30,443 bases of DNA from Gnetum montanum. Lineage: Eukaryota > Streptophyta > Gnetopsida > Gnetales > Gnetaceae. Shown piece after piece: positions 20,801-30,316 of the stretch (the first letter of the stretch is position 1; each line of letters starts with the position of its first letter). The translations under genes were made by a program, and so were the position numbers. The stretch covers positions 43,218 through 73,660 of the forward strand of contig MNCI01037967.1 in NCBI GenBank assembly GCA_015680685.1, given 5' to 3'. A model generated the notes under the pieces. The model saw only the letters and a list, made by a program, of their open reading frames with translations. It did no database searches and was not told where the DNA came from.

Positions 20801-20960
20801 TGCACTACCTTGGGAAGGCCCCAAGGCCTCACTTTTGGACCTATTGATGTCCTAAAACCTACTTCCCTTGGTTTCCATGTTGAGGGTCCCTTCTTCCATG
20901 CTATCCAGTGTGGAAACAAGAAGGGCCCAATGTGAAATCTTAAAATCTCTCAATTTTAAT
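17830..20960. repeat. Degenerate tandem array, unit about 187 bp, dimer about 380 bp
   Basis: A landmark of the form (C)TTCCATG(C/T)T recurs at 18241, 18422, 18614, 18778, 18959, 19161, 19341, 19555, 19739, 19931, 20114, 20306, 20498, 20680 and 20872. Spacings are 164-214 bases, mostly 180-193. Weaker copies extend left to about 17880. Units alternate between a form with one TTCCA arm and a form with two, so the larger period is about 380 bp. A second landmark, around AACCCTAGG and ACATGCATG, recurs at about 18350, 18890, 19290, 19680, 20050 and 20420. Units are too diverged to be recent. The frame 17986-18201 is read-through of repeat units. The ends are approximate. Confidence 0.7.
20498..20532. 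repeat. Inverted repeat typical of the array unit
   Basis: CTTCCATG (20498-20505) and CATGGAAG (20525-20532) are perfect 8-bp reverse complements around a 19-base centre. Most array units carry an imperfect version, for example 18979-19002 and 19362-19385, so the hairpin-forming motif is a property of the unit rather than of one copy. Confidence 0.6.
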
Positions 20961-21565
20961 GTCCAGATAGCCCAAAAACAACCATGACTGATGTCCAAAC
21001 TCATCTAATAGCCTTGTACCCCTAGATCATGGCTTGCTAATGCCTAAAACTAGCAAAATTCTAGCCCCTTTTAACCTACATTAACCAAACTGCTTCATAT
21101 GTAGCCTATTTATCTTGATTTGGCCTTATTGCATGATGCTTTGACTTATTTTCAGTCTGGTGTTGCATTGTCAACCTTGTTGACCTTCTTGTGGCCTTTA
21201 TGTAGCCTTGTATTCTCTTTATCTGCCTTATTATAGCTTTATTTACCTTTGTTTAGTATCAAATAATGGTATTTACCCTTCCCTAACCACTATTTGACAC
21301 CATGTAACCATGGCCTGCAAAGGCCTAAAACTAGCAAAACCATGATCTTTGTTAACCATTTGTAGCTTTATTTCTCACACTTCTCCTTTCTTGACCTTTA
21401 TTTGGCCTCTATTATACGTTTTTAACTTATCCTTACCCTATTGGTAGCCCTCGATGACCTTCTTTGCACTAGAATAGCATGTATTTGCATAATTTTATAC
21501 CATTTTAGTACTATCTATTCACTTTTATCCAGGTGCTACTTAATATGCTTTTGGTTGACATGTAG
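20961..21565 (+). other. T-rich non-coding leader of element D with splice-acceptor-like end
   Basis: No gene is seen. Composition switches to T-rich with many TTGACCTT and TAGCCT words. Two copies of GCCTAAAACTAGCAAAA occur (21042-21058 and 21323-21339), a motif that is amplified downstream of element D. The stretch ends TTTTGGTTGACATGTAG at 21565, directly before the first RT-linker codons, and the TAG is in frame, so the frame cannot extend upstream without splicing. Ogre-type Tat elements are known to have an intron before RT; applying that here is inference. Confidence 0.35.
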
Positions 21566-21574
21566 GATCAAAAT

Positions 21575-22785
21575 ATGAGTACTTGGGAGCAAATTAGTTT
21601 GCCTTTGTATCTACATGGACCTCATGATGATATTAAACAGTGTATCAACCTTGATTGCCTAGATCTTGAGCCTGAGAGTCTTGCTAATCACGTAGATTCG
21701 ATAGAGAAACCTCTAGAATGGCCTAAAAACCTAGTCAAAACCCTTAACATAGAGGTGTGTGACATAACCAAAGACTCTCTAGTTAAGGTTCTTGTCACAA
21801 CACATAGTGCTGAGGAGAAAACCCTTAAACTAAGTTCCTTATTGAAACCTCAACAGGCTCAAGACATCACCAAGGTTCTAAAAGGAAATATTAAGGCATT
21901 TCCTTGGTCATATGAGGATATGCCAGGCCTAGAACCATGTTTAGTCAAGCACAACATCATACAAGATCCTAACATTAGNAGCCTAGAACCATGATTAGTC
22001 AAGCACAACATCATACTAGATCCTAACATTAGGCCAGTTAAGCAAAAATTGCACAAGATTAGACCTGATTTGGCCTTGGCAATTTGTGATGAGATCTCAA
22101 AGCTATTCCAAGTTGGTTTCATTAGGATTGTCAACTATGAAAAATGGGTGTCCAACACACTAGTAGTCCCTAAGAAAAATGAGAGTATCCATATTTACAT
22201 CCGTTTCTAAGACCTAAATAAAGTGACTATCAAGGATGACTTCCCTTTACCTAGTATTGACCAACTTATTAATAGTACATCCAAACATGCCTTGTTGTCC
22301 TTTATAGATGGATTCTTGGGATATAACCAAATTAGGATTAACCTAGAGCACCAACTTAGCATGACCTTTATGGCCCCATGGGGGTACCTTTTACTATACT
22401 ATGATGTTCTTTGGCCTTCAGAACATAGGAGCAACCTATCAATGAGCCATGACCTATATCTTTAATGATTACATATTCAGTTTTCTTAACGATTACGTTG
22501 ATGATATTATTGTTAAGTCCAAAGTGACCAATGATCATGCTAATGACCTAAACGATGTGCTTAAACAATGCCTTAAGTATGAGCTCAAGTTCAATCCCAA
22601 AAAATGCATCTTCGGTATCAAGACCGGTAAGATGCTTGGCTTTGTAGTATTTGAAGCTGGGATACATGTCAATCCTAATAAGATTAAGGCCATCTCCAAT
22701 TTGGTAGAACCTACTAGCCTTAAGGAGCTTCAGGGATTACAATGCCAATTACAATTTATTTGTAGGTTCATTGCTAGGGTTATGG
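21575..22785 (+). pseudogene. pol: Reverse transcriptase of element D
   Basis: The open part begins at ATG 21575 with the RT linker, including FPWSYEDMPGLEP (21898-21936), typical just before Tat RT. An assembly-type duplication interrupts it at 21979. The core continues with RPVKQKLHKIRPDLA, then TLVVPKKN, a stop in place of a conserved residue (22208-22210), then KDDFPLPSIDQLI and LLSFIDGFLGYNQIRI. A frame change near 22440 leads to the catalytic NDYVDDIIVKSK with YVDD at 22494-22505, then KFNPKKCIFGIKTGKMLGFVV. The YVDD is intact, but the block before it, normally MPFGLKNAGATYQ, is scrambled (22400-22450). Confidence 0.88.
21927..22032. repeat. 52-bp direct copies flanking a single N (likely assembly artefact)
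   Basis: 21927-21978 and 21981-22032 differ at two positions and flank the N at 21979. The copy repeats part of the RT linker of element D, which is not duplicated in other members of the family that I know. An unmerged contig overlap is the simplest reading. Confidence 0.75.
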
Positions 22786-23260
22786 ATAAGTTACAACCCA
22801 TGCAACACTTTCTTAAGAAAGGGGTTCACTATGAGTGGATGGCTCAATTCCAAGAGACCTTTGAAAACCTTAAGCAAGATTTGGCACAACTACCAACGAT
22901 CTATCCTCCATAAGAGGTTAAGCCATTTTACATCTACTTTGTGATCTTCAACACATCAATTTCCTCTCTACCCTGACATACATTAGTTGCCCATGAGACC
23001 TAATACATTGAAGAGGAGAAGTAGTGTCTAGCACTAGTCTTCTCAATGAAGAAGTGGAGATACTACCTCTTCAGAAGCCAAGTCAACATCATTTGTAAAG
23101 ACAATGTGCTCAAAGCCATAATGACCAAAATCTATAAAAGTAGCTTGATAGCCCAATAACTATAGAGTTTTACCTTCATTACATCTCTCAATCCTCAATA
23201 AAAGATCAAGTTATAGTTGTACAACTCATAGTATCAACCATTGATAACCAAGCAATCGTA
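22786..23260 (+). pseudogene. RNase H domain of element D
   Basis: After the connection region (KKGVHYEWMAQFQETFENLK, up to the stop at 22911-22913) the sequence continues in the same direction with CLALVFSMKKWRYYLFRS (about 23028-23080), which matches the CLALVFA-x-KLRHYL block of Ty3/gypsy RNase H. The next block, expected to read like NPLKYLM, is DNVLKAIM (23102-23125). Several stops fall between the blocks, and the first catalytic aspartate region (22920-22970) is not recognisable. Confidence 0.65.
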
Positions 23261-23299
23261 GATCTTGAGTTTCCTGATGAGCATATCAACATTGTTGGC

Positions 23300-23725
23300 C
23301 AAGTGCTCAAGGGTTATGAGGCAATAATGCACATTAACAGAGCTTCAAATACGCATGGGGTCAATGCTGCTGCCATCATAACATTCCCATCTAGTGAGAT
23401 CCAACCCTTCACCTATCATTTTTAGTTTTTATGTACCAACAACATAGTAGAGTATGAGGGTTTGATTAGAGGGATGATGGTAGCTCATGACCTAGGAATC
23501 AAATGATTAAAGATTAAGCGTGATTCTCAACTTGTGATCAACCAAGTAATGTAAGCATATGCATGCAAAGCCTAACACTTACAACCTTATTATGACCTAG
23601 GGAAGTAATTGTTACAACAACTTGTAGAGGTTGATATCCAATATATACCACAAAACGAGAACGTCAAAGCTGATGCAATTATAACATTAGCCCTTAGTGT
23701 AATGCCTGATGTTTTTAATAGGATT
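23300..23725 (+). pseudogene. Archaeal-type second RNase H (aRNH) of element D
   Basis: Tat elements carry a second RNase H of archaeal type. Here its signature CTNNIVEYEGLI is at 23432-23467 (expected CTNN-x-AEYEALI), followed by GMMVAHDLGIK and RDSQLVINQVM (expected GDS-x-LIINQV), then IQYIPQNENVKADAI (expected HVPR-x2-N-x2-ADALA). The glutamate of EYE and the aspartate of ADAI are kept. The aspartate of RDSQ is kept, but the glycine before it is Arg. Stops interrupt the frame. This domain is the strongest evidence for the Tat assignment. Confidence 0.75.
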
Positions 23726-23989
23726 CCCACCTTAACCATGGACTATGCTATTCCAATCACATAGAGCACGGAGGATACCTTTGTGGCCATTTTTCATACT
23801 GCTCCTACCAGGGAGTGGTATGATAATATCAAATTTTATCTTATGCATGGTGAATTCTCACAAGGCTTGACTACTACTCAAAAGGACATTGTATGGAAGT
23901 GATCAAAGCAATATGTCATTATAGGTGATAATACATCATGTCAATGATCCTATGATGGCATACTCCTAAAGTGCTTCGGTAAAATTAAA

Positions 23990-25055
23990 GCCTAAACAGT
24001 CCTAGAGGAAGTTCATGAGGGTGTTTGTGAAGAACATATAGGATCTAGATCTATGGCCACTAAGATTAGATGGTTAGGCTACTACTGGCCCCATATGGAA
24101 AATGACTACTTATAGAAGGTTTAGCACTATGACACATGCCAATGATATAGCAACCTCATACATGTACCGCCAACCGAGTTACATACCACTCAAATAACAT
24201 GGCCATTTCAACAATGGAGGTTGATATCATTGAACTTAGAATGCCTAAGCCTTGAATAGGACATAGCTTCATCACCACTGCAACCAAATACTTTACCAAG
24301 TGGGTTGAGGCTATTCCCCTAAGGAATACTACATCTAAATAACTTTGCAAATTCATTCTAGATAACATTGTATCCCATTTTGGTATGCCCATGACCATAG
24401 TTATATACAATGCACCACAATTTAGTAGCCATGAAATGAAAGATTTCTATCATAACCTAGGCATTAAGCATTCCTTCTCATCGCATTATTACCATCAAGC
24501 CAATGGACAAGCAGAAGAAAGCACAAAGCCTTCATCAACTTGCTCAAAAAGATGTTCAACAATAGCAACTGTAAATGGCAATAATGGCTTGTCCATGCAC
24601 TACGGGAATACATAACAACCTATCGCATGGGAACTGGTATGATCCCTTATAGCCTAGTTTATGGTTCTAAAGCTATTTTACCTCTTGAATTGCAAGTGCC
24701 TTCACTCTAAGTAGTTTTGACTGACTTCATCAATGATGAGCAGAATAAGAAGTTGCAAATAGCAACCTTGGACTCAATGAAGGAGAAATGTATGCAAGCA
24801 CTTACTCACATAGAACACTATCAAGAGAGGTAGAAGTAGTAGCATCATCATAACTTGACCAGGCGTAAGATTAAGCAAGATAACCTAGTCCTCAAAGTTG
24901 TCTACAAGCATGCGAATAAATTCTCAGCTAATTGGGAAGGGCCCTTCCTTGTCACCAGAGCCTATGGTAATGGAGCATTTAGGATAGTTAACATTAATGG
25001 AAATGAGCTAGCCAATCCAATTAATCATTCCTATTTGAAGCCATATTACATGTAG
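23990..25055 (+). pseudogene. Integrase of element D, catalytic Asp lost
   Basis: The zinc-binding head is readable: VHEGVCEEHIGSR and MATKIRWLGYYWPHM (24010-24095), then HYDTCQ where the family has CD-x-CQ, so the first Cys is Tyr (TAT, a G to A change). The core follows with FTKWVEAIPLRN (about 24292-24327) and HFGMPMTIV. The second catalytic Asp, expected in SDNG-x-xF, is replaced: the sequence reads IYNAPQF near 24400-24420. HQANGQAEE keeps the glutamate. Frame changes separate these blocks. The C-terminal GPY/F part is open from 24855, with NWEGPFLVTRAYGNGAF, and ends HSYLKPYYM with a stop at 25053-25055. Confidence 0.8.
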
Positions 25056-25099
25056 TCAATAATCATCAACAAGCGAGGCTACTTACAATGGCCTACTAG

Positions 25100-25302
25100 G
25101 GCCTAAAACTGGTAACACAACATGCCTAGGCCTTAAACTGACACCATGATCTACTATGACCTTAAATTAGCATTACAGCTTGCCCAGGCCTTAAACTAGC
25201 ACCATGATCTACTATGACCTTAAACTAGCATTACAACCTACCAAGGCCTTAAACTAGTGCCATGGCTCACCATAACCATAAACTAGTAACATTGGTAACC
25301 TG
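25100..25302 (+). repeat. 29-bp tandem repeat, seven units, in the 3' UTR of element D
   Basis: Units start at 25100, 25129, 25158, 25187, 25216, 25245 and 25274, each exactly 29 bp. The pattern is GGCCTTAAACTAGCACCATG and so on. Odd and even units differ (GGCC versus GACC starts), and units 25129-25186 and 25187-25244 are nearly identical as 58-bp pairs, so a dimer was amplified. Tat elements are known for such hypervariable 3' UTR repeats, which can seed satellites. Confidence 0.85.
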
Positions 25303-25475
25303 GGTAGCTTAGTTCTATCATCTCATGTAGCTTACTTACATTGTAACATTATAACATGTCTTGTTCACTCAGTTTTCTTGTCCTCTTAGAGTTGTGTTTG
25401 TAGGATAAAGCCTTGGATTGTTGCAAGGATGCACCTCATTATAGTAGCAAACCACCCTGTGACCTCGATGTGAAA

Positions 25476-25489
25476 CATTTGGGGAGTTT
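25476..25489 (+). other. Candidate polypurine tract of element D
   Basis: The string ATTTGGGGAGTT is followed by TGTCTTAC. A purine run before TG at this distance after integrase is where the tract and 3' LTR start would be expected. No second LTR copy is available to confirm it. Confidence 0.3.
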
Positions 25490-26226
25490 GTCTTACTATG
25501 CCAATAGTGCTTATACCATCACCCTCCATCTAGCACCACTCCTTAAGCCTAATCCCATAATCTAATCATAACATTCCATACCTTGAAATATAATGTTAAC
25601 CTATATTTGACACTCATGCATCATAGCCTTATGATAACTCTCTATCATGCTCCACTCTCAAGTCCACTTGAATGTAACTATGACATCCCGTTTCTGAATG
25701 TCATGGCAAACATCAAATATATGTTATATTAGACATTATGCATAAGAAGACAATATATTAAATGTCAAATATATGTAACATTCAACATTATGCGTAAAGG
25801 AAATAACAAGAACAATGCAAAAGAAAAAAGAAAAAAGAATACTTTATTGATGTGGAATAGAGTATTTGGATCATGCTCTAAGAATGTTTCGTGGGGTTTT
25901 CTTCTTTCAGCATCTATCTCTTAAGGCAATTTAGCACTACCACTACAATTAGGCCTACAACCTGGCCACAAGGAATGACCAGTCCACTTCATGTCTAGCT
26001 TCACCTAACTCCTATGGCTTACTTATACCAGCTCTACCACTTCATGCTAGCATGACCTCTAAGCGTAGGTATAAATTCCTTAAGTTAAACCCCTAAAGGT
26101 TACCTCAAAGACATGTTCATTATTACAATGCATCCTTTCATGTCTTAACTACAACTACCCTTTCAGGTTTTGTTAAGATAACAATAACACTTGCTATGAA
26201 GAGGCATCATCTTCATTATGCAACAG
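25490..26226. other. Non-coding region, possibly partial 3' LTR of element D
   Basis: No gene is seen. An LTR might start at TG 25490 after the purine tract, or at TGACATCCCG (25681-25690). A TATA-like GGTATAAATTCC occurs near 26067. The region ends where element B is inserted (26226), so the rest of such an LTR would lie beyond the window. This is inference, because no matching left LTR is visible. Confidence 0.25.
25713..25799 (+). repeat. Short tandem duplication
   Basis: Two copies of about 34 bp, starting TCAAATATATGT at 25713 and 25765 and ending near ATTATGC(A/G)TAA, are 52 bases apart. The copies differ at several positions, so the duplication is old. They lie just inside the TGACATCCCG string. 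Confidence 0.6.
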
Positions 26227-26945
26227 TGATGAGTGGCGAGGTACCCCTACACTCAACCATACGAATACGAGCGTCTCATGCATGATCCGGTCGAACTCCA
26301 AGAACTAAGTGCTTATGCGCTTTAATGGAACACTTAAGATTAATCAATCGTTGTCTTCCAAACTTACTTGTATTGTCACGGTTGTATGGTTAAGTAAGCT
26401 TGAGTATATGATTTTTATATCTTTTATCTTTTTAATGTCTTATGCTAATAGGGGAAGGTGAAGAGAACTAAGTGACTAACTTTCATTAACTATTCACTAA
26501 CTAAGCTCTAATTTTCCTAACACCAGTATCCATTCCCGCTTGCCGCACACATCTTGAACTAGTGTAACCCTGCTGGGATTACCAAATGTTATTTGTTACT
26601 GGGTTACCAAGCGCTACACACATGCTTGAAGTGGTCGTACTGAGTGTACTTAACTAGGAGAGTCAAGGGTTGAGAGAGATTAATTAACTAGGAAATCATT
26701 TAAACATTCAACAACAATTAATTCCTATTTAGCTTAGTCCACATGCTGCAAGGTTTATCAAAAAGTTCATCTTTATTGGCATACACAAATGTGTGCTTAG
26801 GTACAATTTGCTCAAATAAAGATCTGTTCACTTTAAGACTCCTACTGCAGGCACATGGAAATTATTCTAACTCTGGAATGGTAAAACTGCAAGAGTTTGG
26901 CTAAGGGTCTAAATCTAAGTGCCGTAAATAGGGAAAGCCGTCTCT

Positions 26946-26954
26946 TATTTATAG
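26946..26954 (-). promoter_or_regulatory. TATA box of element B LTR
   Basis: CTATAAATA on the minus strand is followed by AGAGACGG. It is in the same relative place as the TATA box of the left LTR of A, which shares the following AGAGAC. Confidence 0.55.
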
Positions 26955-26967
26955 ACATTGTGGTGGG

Positions 26968-26995
26968 CCACAATATCACATACGCGATATTGTGG
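26968..26995 (-). promoter_or_regulatory. U3 inverted repeat with 10-bp arms
   Basis: CCACAATATC and GATATTGTGG are perfect reverse complements separated by exactly 8 bases. The core AATATC-N8-GATATT is shared with the LTRs of A and C. The site lies just inside the LTR start and upstream of the TATA box, fitting an enhancer bound by a dimeric or paired factor (inference). Confidence 0.5.
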
Positions 26996-27002
26996 TTCAT
27001 CA

Positions 27003-27015
27003 TACCCCCATGACT
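27003..27015 (-). other. Polypurine tract of element B
   Basis: On the minus strand AGTCATGGGGGTA directly precedes the LTR, identical to the tract of element A. Confidence 0.65.
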
Positions 27016-27392
27016 GAATGACAACTCGTCCTTGAGTTCCTTACAAAATATTGGGAAGGTATGGGATTATTGACTTGAATGACACTAATGGTGAATGGGG
27101 TGACACATGAATAGATCATTATTACAATACATGACAATATTAGTGTTCATGATAACAAGAATGAACACTATACACATTTGACATCCAGCCTTATTTGGCA
27201 GCTGAGAGAGAAGAGAGAGAGAGAAAAGAAGAAGTCTATTGCTGCTAATGCCAAGATTGCGCTTTTCGTTGTCCATCCATAAACGTGCCATCAATGTTGT
27301 TCTTTGCATAACTACTCTAGCACCATTCCATTCTAAGTCCTTGCATAATTGCTCGTAGCATTGTGTTTCTACAGTTGAGTGGGGAGTTCCCC
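27016..27392 (-). other. 3' untranslated region of element B
   Basis: No gene is seen. It matches the last part of A before its LTR, including CCATACCTTCCCAATATTTTG and the pyrimidine run (GA)n at 27204-27224. The frames 27085-27309 and 26842-27024 lie in this region or the LTR and are not genes. The left part of gag joins it without any pol sequence. Confidence 0.6.
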
Positions 27393-29774
27393 TTAAATTG
27401 CTGGAGCGGATGGTAATGGAGCTATCGGTGTGAGATTTGCTGATGGGTTTGGAGGATGGTATATCTGTGGGTTGTCTCTCTCAGGAGAAGGAGTCCTATA
27501 GCACTCCCAAGCTTGGTAGTGACATTGTGGCATCACATGATCAACAGAGACACGTGGAGAGATTGGCTGCCACACGTAATAGCCATATGGATCCGATTGC
27601 CGGTAAGGATATTGTTGCCTTGGTAGTGGCATCCCCCATGACTGTGGGTATTGCCATTGTTGGTGTTGCTCAATAGGTTGTGGTGTAGTTCCACTTGGGT
27701 AATACATTAAAGGTTGGTGGAACTGCCTTGGGTTACCTTGGAGATAAGGTAACCGTTGGGGTTCTTTCCGTTTCCTAAGTCATGGGTTGAGTGCATACAC
27801 CCCAGACTCTTGTAGATGTGAGATTACTGGGCAACATCCCTTAGGATGGTTGTATTGGCATATCTCACATCCACCATCATTGTCTGTATCAGAATCCACA
27901 ACCTCTTCGGTGATACCCTTACCTTTATTAAGTGCATGGTCCATGTCCCTCTTTTTCTTTTTGTCATAGTCACTACCTCACTCCTTAGACTCCTCTACAA
28001 TTTTAAGAATGGCTTCAAATCTACTATCTAGGGAGTCCCACATTTGGTCTACCTTTGTCGACACTTCTGTTGTTAATTTTTGAAGCAGCAAGGTTTTCCT
28101 ATTCACCATCTCTTCGAGTGGTGACTCTTCCTCCTCCTCACAGAATCTCACTCCCCTTTTTTGAAGGGAAGGATCTCGGTTGTACTCTTCCACACTTTCT
28201 CTCTTACGTAGCTCTCCTTCTTCCTTGGCTACTTGCTCCACAAATCTATGAACCTGATGGGACCTAAGCTCTAATAATCTCCCTTGGGCATACGTTCCAA
28301 GGGTTCTCCTAGTTTCATGCCTAAGTCAATCTACGAGATGGCGTAGTTGATCCTGTTGTGCATAACCATGGCCCAGGCAATGATGTAACAATGCATAATA
28401 ACAGCCCATGGCAACATCCAAGGGTTCATGATTTCCTTCCTTCCATCCTTGGATTTGCTTTCGCAGGTTGGACACCTAGGAGTATGTTTGATACTTATCA
28501 TTAAACAGTTCCAGCATCGTACTCCACCTTCAAATGGATTCCGGTTCTAAGGACCGATACTAGCTTTCTGCTTCTTTTACTAGTTTCCCTAGGAACAACT
28601 TTAGTTTTTGCCATTCGTTCTTGATGTTCTGCAAGGCACATGCATCGTGAAATGCTTGTAAGTGGTTCTGAGGATCAATGTTGTATCCCCCCTCAAATCG
28701 TGGGATGTTATTCATGTCTAACCTCTTGATCCTGCTATATTTTTTGTGCCTTGTGGGAATTCTTACGGCCTCTGTGATATCTAACATGCTTTGGTTTACA
28801 AGTAGGGCTTCTTCATGGTCATTTTATTCATAGCGTCTATGATGTCTATGCGGTTCCCTACTCTCCCTTCTTCTATGCCGTGATTCTCAAGAGTGCCCTT
28901 GTCCTCGTTCTCAACTCTCTCGTCGAGGTTTCTCACTTTGTTTACCTTTATCCTCACAGTTAGGTTCCTTATGACTGCGTCTTGATACTGAAGGAGAGGG
29001 TGAATGTGACGATGAAGGTGAAGAAAAAGGAGAACCATCCCCATGACGATGTTTCCTACCTTCTCTTCGGTGGTCTTGGCCTTGATCGTCATTACGATCA
29101 GACTATCCACCCTTGTCATGTGTTTGTGTTCCCTCATTGAACACTTGATGTTCGTGGGGATCAGAATAAGGGTTGTGAACTATGGAGTGGAGGTTCTGAT
29201 ACACCACCTCTTGACCATCGTTAGGAGGGGGAACATCATTCGGTGGGGAGACTGTTGAAACTAGTTCACCATCTCCAATTTCACTTAAAACGTGCAGGAC
29301 GTTATGGGGCCATTTACCCTTCAAAGATGTATGATATCTCTCCTGTTGCAAGTCCCTTTGACGTTGCGATTCTGTGGGATGGTAGTCCCTTGTGTTATGG
29401 TCGCATGCAACGTACTCTGCGTACAATTGTAACATGCCTATTCGTGCGAGAGCACGAAAGAGCATGTTGGGGACTGCTCAGTCTAGAGGCAACACTATGT
29501 TACCCTCCAAGTCTCTCCAACGCAATTGTTCATCTTGATGGAGAATAAAGGTAAAGTCAGGTACATATTCATCATGATGAATATATACCACATGAAAAAG
29601 TTGAGGAATTGGCGAATCTTGGTTACATTTGTTGTGCCGTCGACTGTCTGTTGTGTTGGTCCTAGGAGGTGAAGTGCTTTTATGTGAAGAAGAAGAAATT
29701 TTTGTCTTGTTCGATGTGCTATTTACCGTTGTCTTATTTTTCTTTTGATCAACCCTAAGGGTTCGTTCTAGCAT
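27393..29774 (-). pseudogene. gag: gag of element B, nearly complete but interrupted
   Basis: Gag would form the particle that packages element RNA. The start is ATG 29774, with a basic Ser/Thr-rich N-terminus. It is followed by EYVPDFTFILHQDEQLRWRD, then MLFRALARIGMLQLYAEYVA after a stop near 29475. An Arg/Ser-rich stretch occupies about 28800-29100. The retrotransposon gag domain follows (NIPRFEGGYNIDPQNHLQAF near 28690, KLFLGKLVKEAES, then ELFNDKYQTYS near 28490-28515). Next is an acidic, coiled region (27978-28241, with EEEEESPLEEM) and a compact knuckle CEICQYNHPKGC at 27834-27869. The tail is Pro/Gln/Tyr-rich (27393-27707). Roughly ten stops or shifts interrupt it. It is the best-preserved gag of the three and defines the family layout. 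Confidence 0.82.
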
Positions 29775-29826
29775 CCCAACGATATGAATGATCTCCTATG
29801 TTCTACGTAGCACATAAACAACTAAG

Positions 29827-29844
29827 TCCCTGGCAACGATGCCA
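29827..29844 (-). other. Primer-binding site of element B, tRNA-Asp type
   Basis: On the minus strand TGGCATCGTTGCCAGGGA lies one base after the LTR and matches 15 of 18 positions of the tRNA-Asp 3' complement. The one-base spacing is the same as in A. Confidence 0.8.
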
Positions 29845-29897
29845 ATGATGAGTGGCGAGGTACCCCTACACTCAACCATACGAATATGAGCATCTTA

Positions 29898-30044
29898 GGT
29901 GCGATCCGGTCGAACTCCAAGCACTAAGTGCTTACGTGCCCTAATGGAACACTTAAGGTTAATCAATCGCNGGTGCGATCTGGTCGAACTCCAAGCACTA
30001 AGTGCTTACGTGCCCTAATGGAACACTTAAGGTTAATCAATCGC
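29898..30044. repeat. 73-bp direct copies flanking a single N (likely assembly artefact)
   Basis: 29898-29970 and 29972-30044 differ at one position and flank the N at 29971. The other LTR of B has only one copy of this segment (26227 onward), so the duplication is not part of the LTR. Confidence 0.85.
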
Positions 30045-30316
30045 TATCTTCCCAAACTTACTTGTATTGTCACGATTGTATGGTTAAGTAAGCTTGAGGT
30101 ATATGATTTTTATATCTTTTATCTTTTTAATGTCTTATGCTAATAGGGGAAGGTGAAGAGAACTAAGTGACTAACTTTCATTACCTATTCACTAACTAAG
30201 TTCTAACTGTCCTAACACCAGTATCCATTCCTACTTGCCGCACACATCCTGAACTAGTGTAACGCTGCTGGGATTTCCAAACGCTATTTGTTACTGGGTT
30301 ACCAAGCGCTACACAC

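Larger units (their letters stand above)
21566..25490 (+). mobile_element. Element D: Tat-lineage Ty3/gypsy retrotransposon, pol part only
   Basis: Domains in order are RT, RNase H, a second archaeal-type RNase H (aRNH) and integrase with a GPF end, then a 3' UTR with tandem repeats and a purine-rich tract. The aRNH between RNase H and integrase is the hallmark of the Tat branch (Tat/Ogre/Retand). Wording such as KDDFPLPSIDQLI and DDIIVKSK also fits. No gag and no DSG protease motif are visible upstream; the tandem array and T-rich leader lie there instead. No left LTR is found in the window. All frames are broken, so the copy is dead. Confidence 0.8.
26227..27002 (-). repeat. 3' LTR of element B
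   Basis: On the minus strand it begins TGATGAACC and ends CACTCATCA. It matches the partial LTR starting at 29846 and, more distantly, the LTRs of A. It carries a TATA box at 26946-26954 and a strong inverted repeat at 26968-26995 in U3. No ORF in it is credible. Confidence 0.9.

Noticed and set aside
25100-25302. CRISPR-like array
   Set aside because: Units are contiguous 29-bp tandem copies with no unique spacers, in a plant retrotransposon 3' UTR.
27437-29548. Plus-strand frames 27437-27676, 27787-28031, 28055-28267, 29043-29258 and 29243-29548
   Set aside because: All are antisense shadows of the element B gag, which has recognisable domains on the minus strand.
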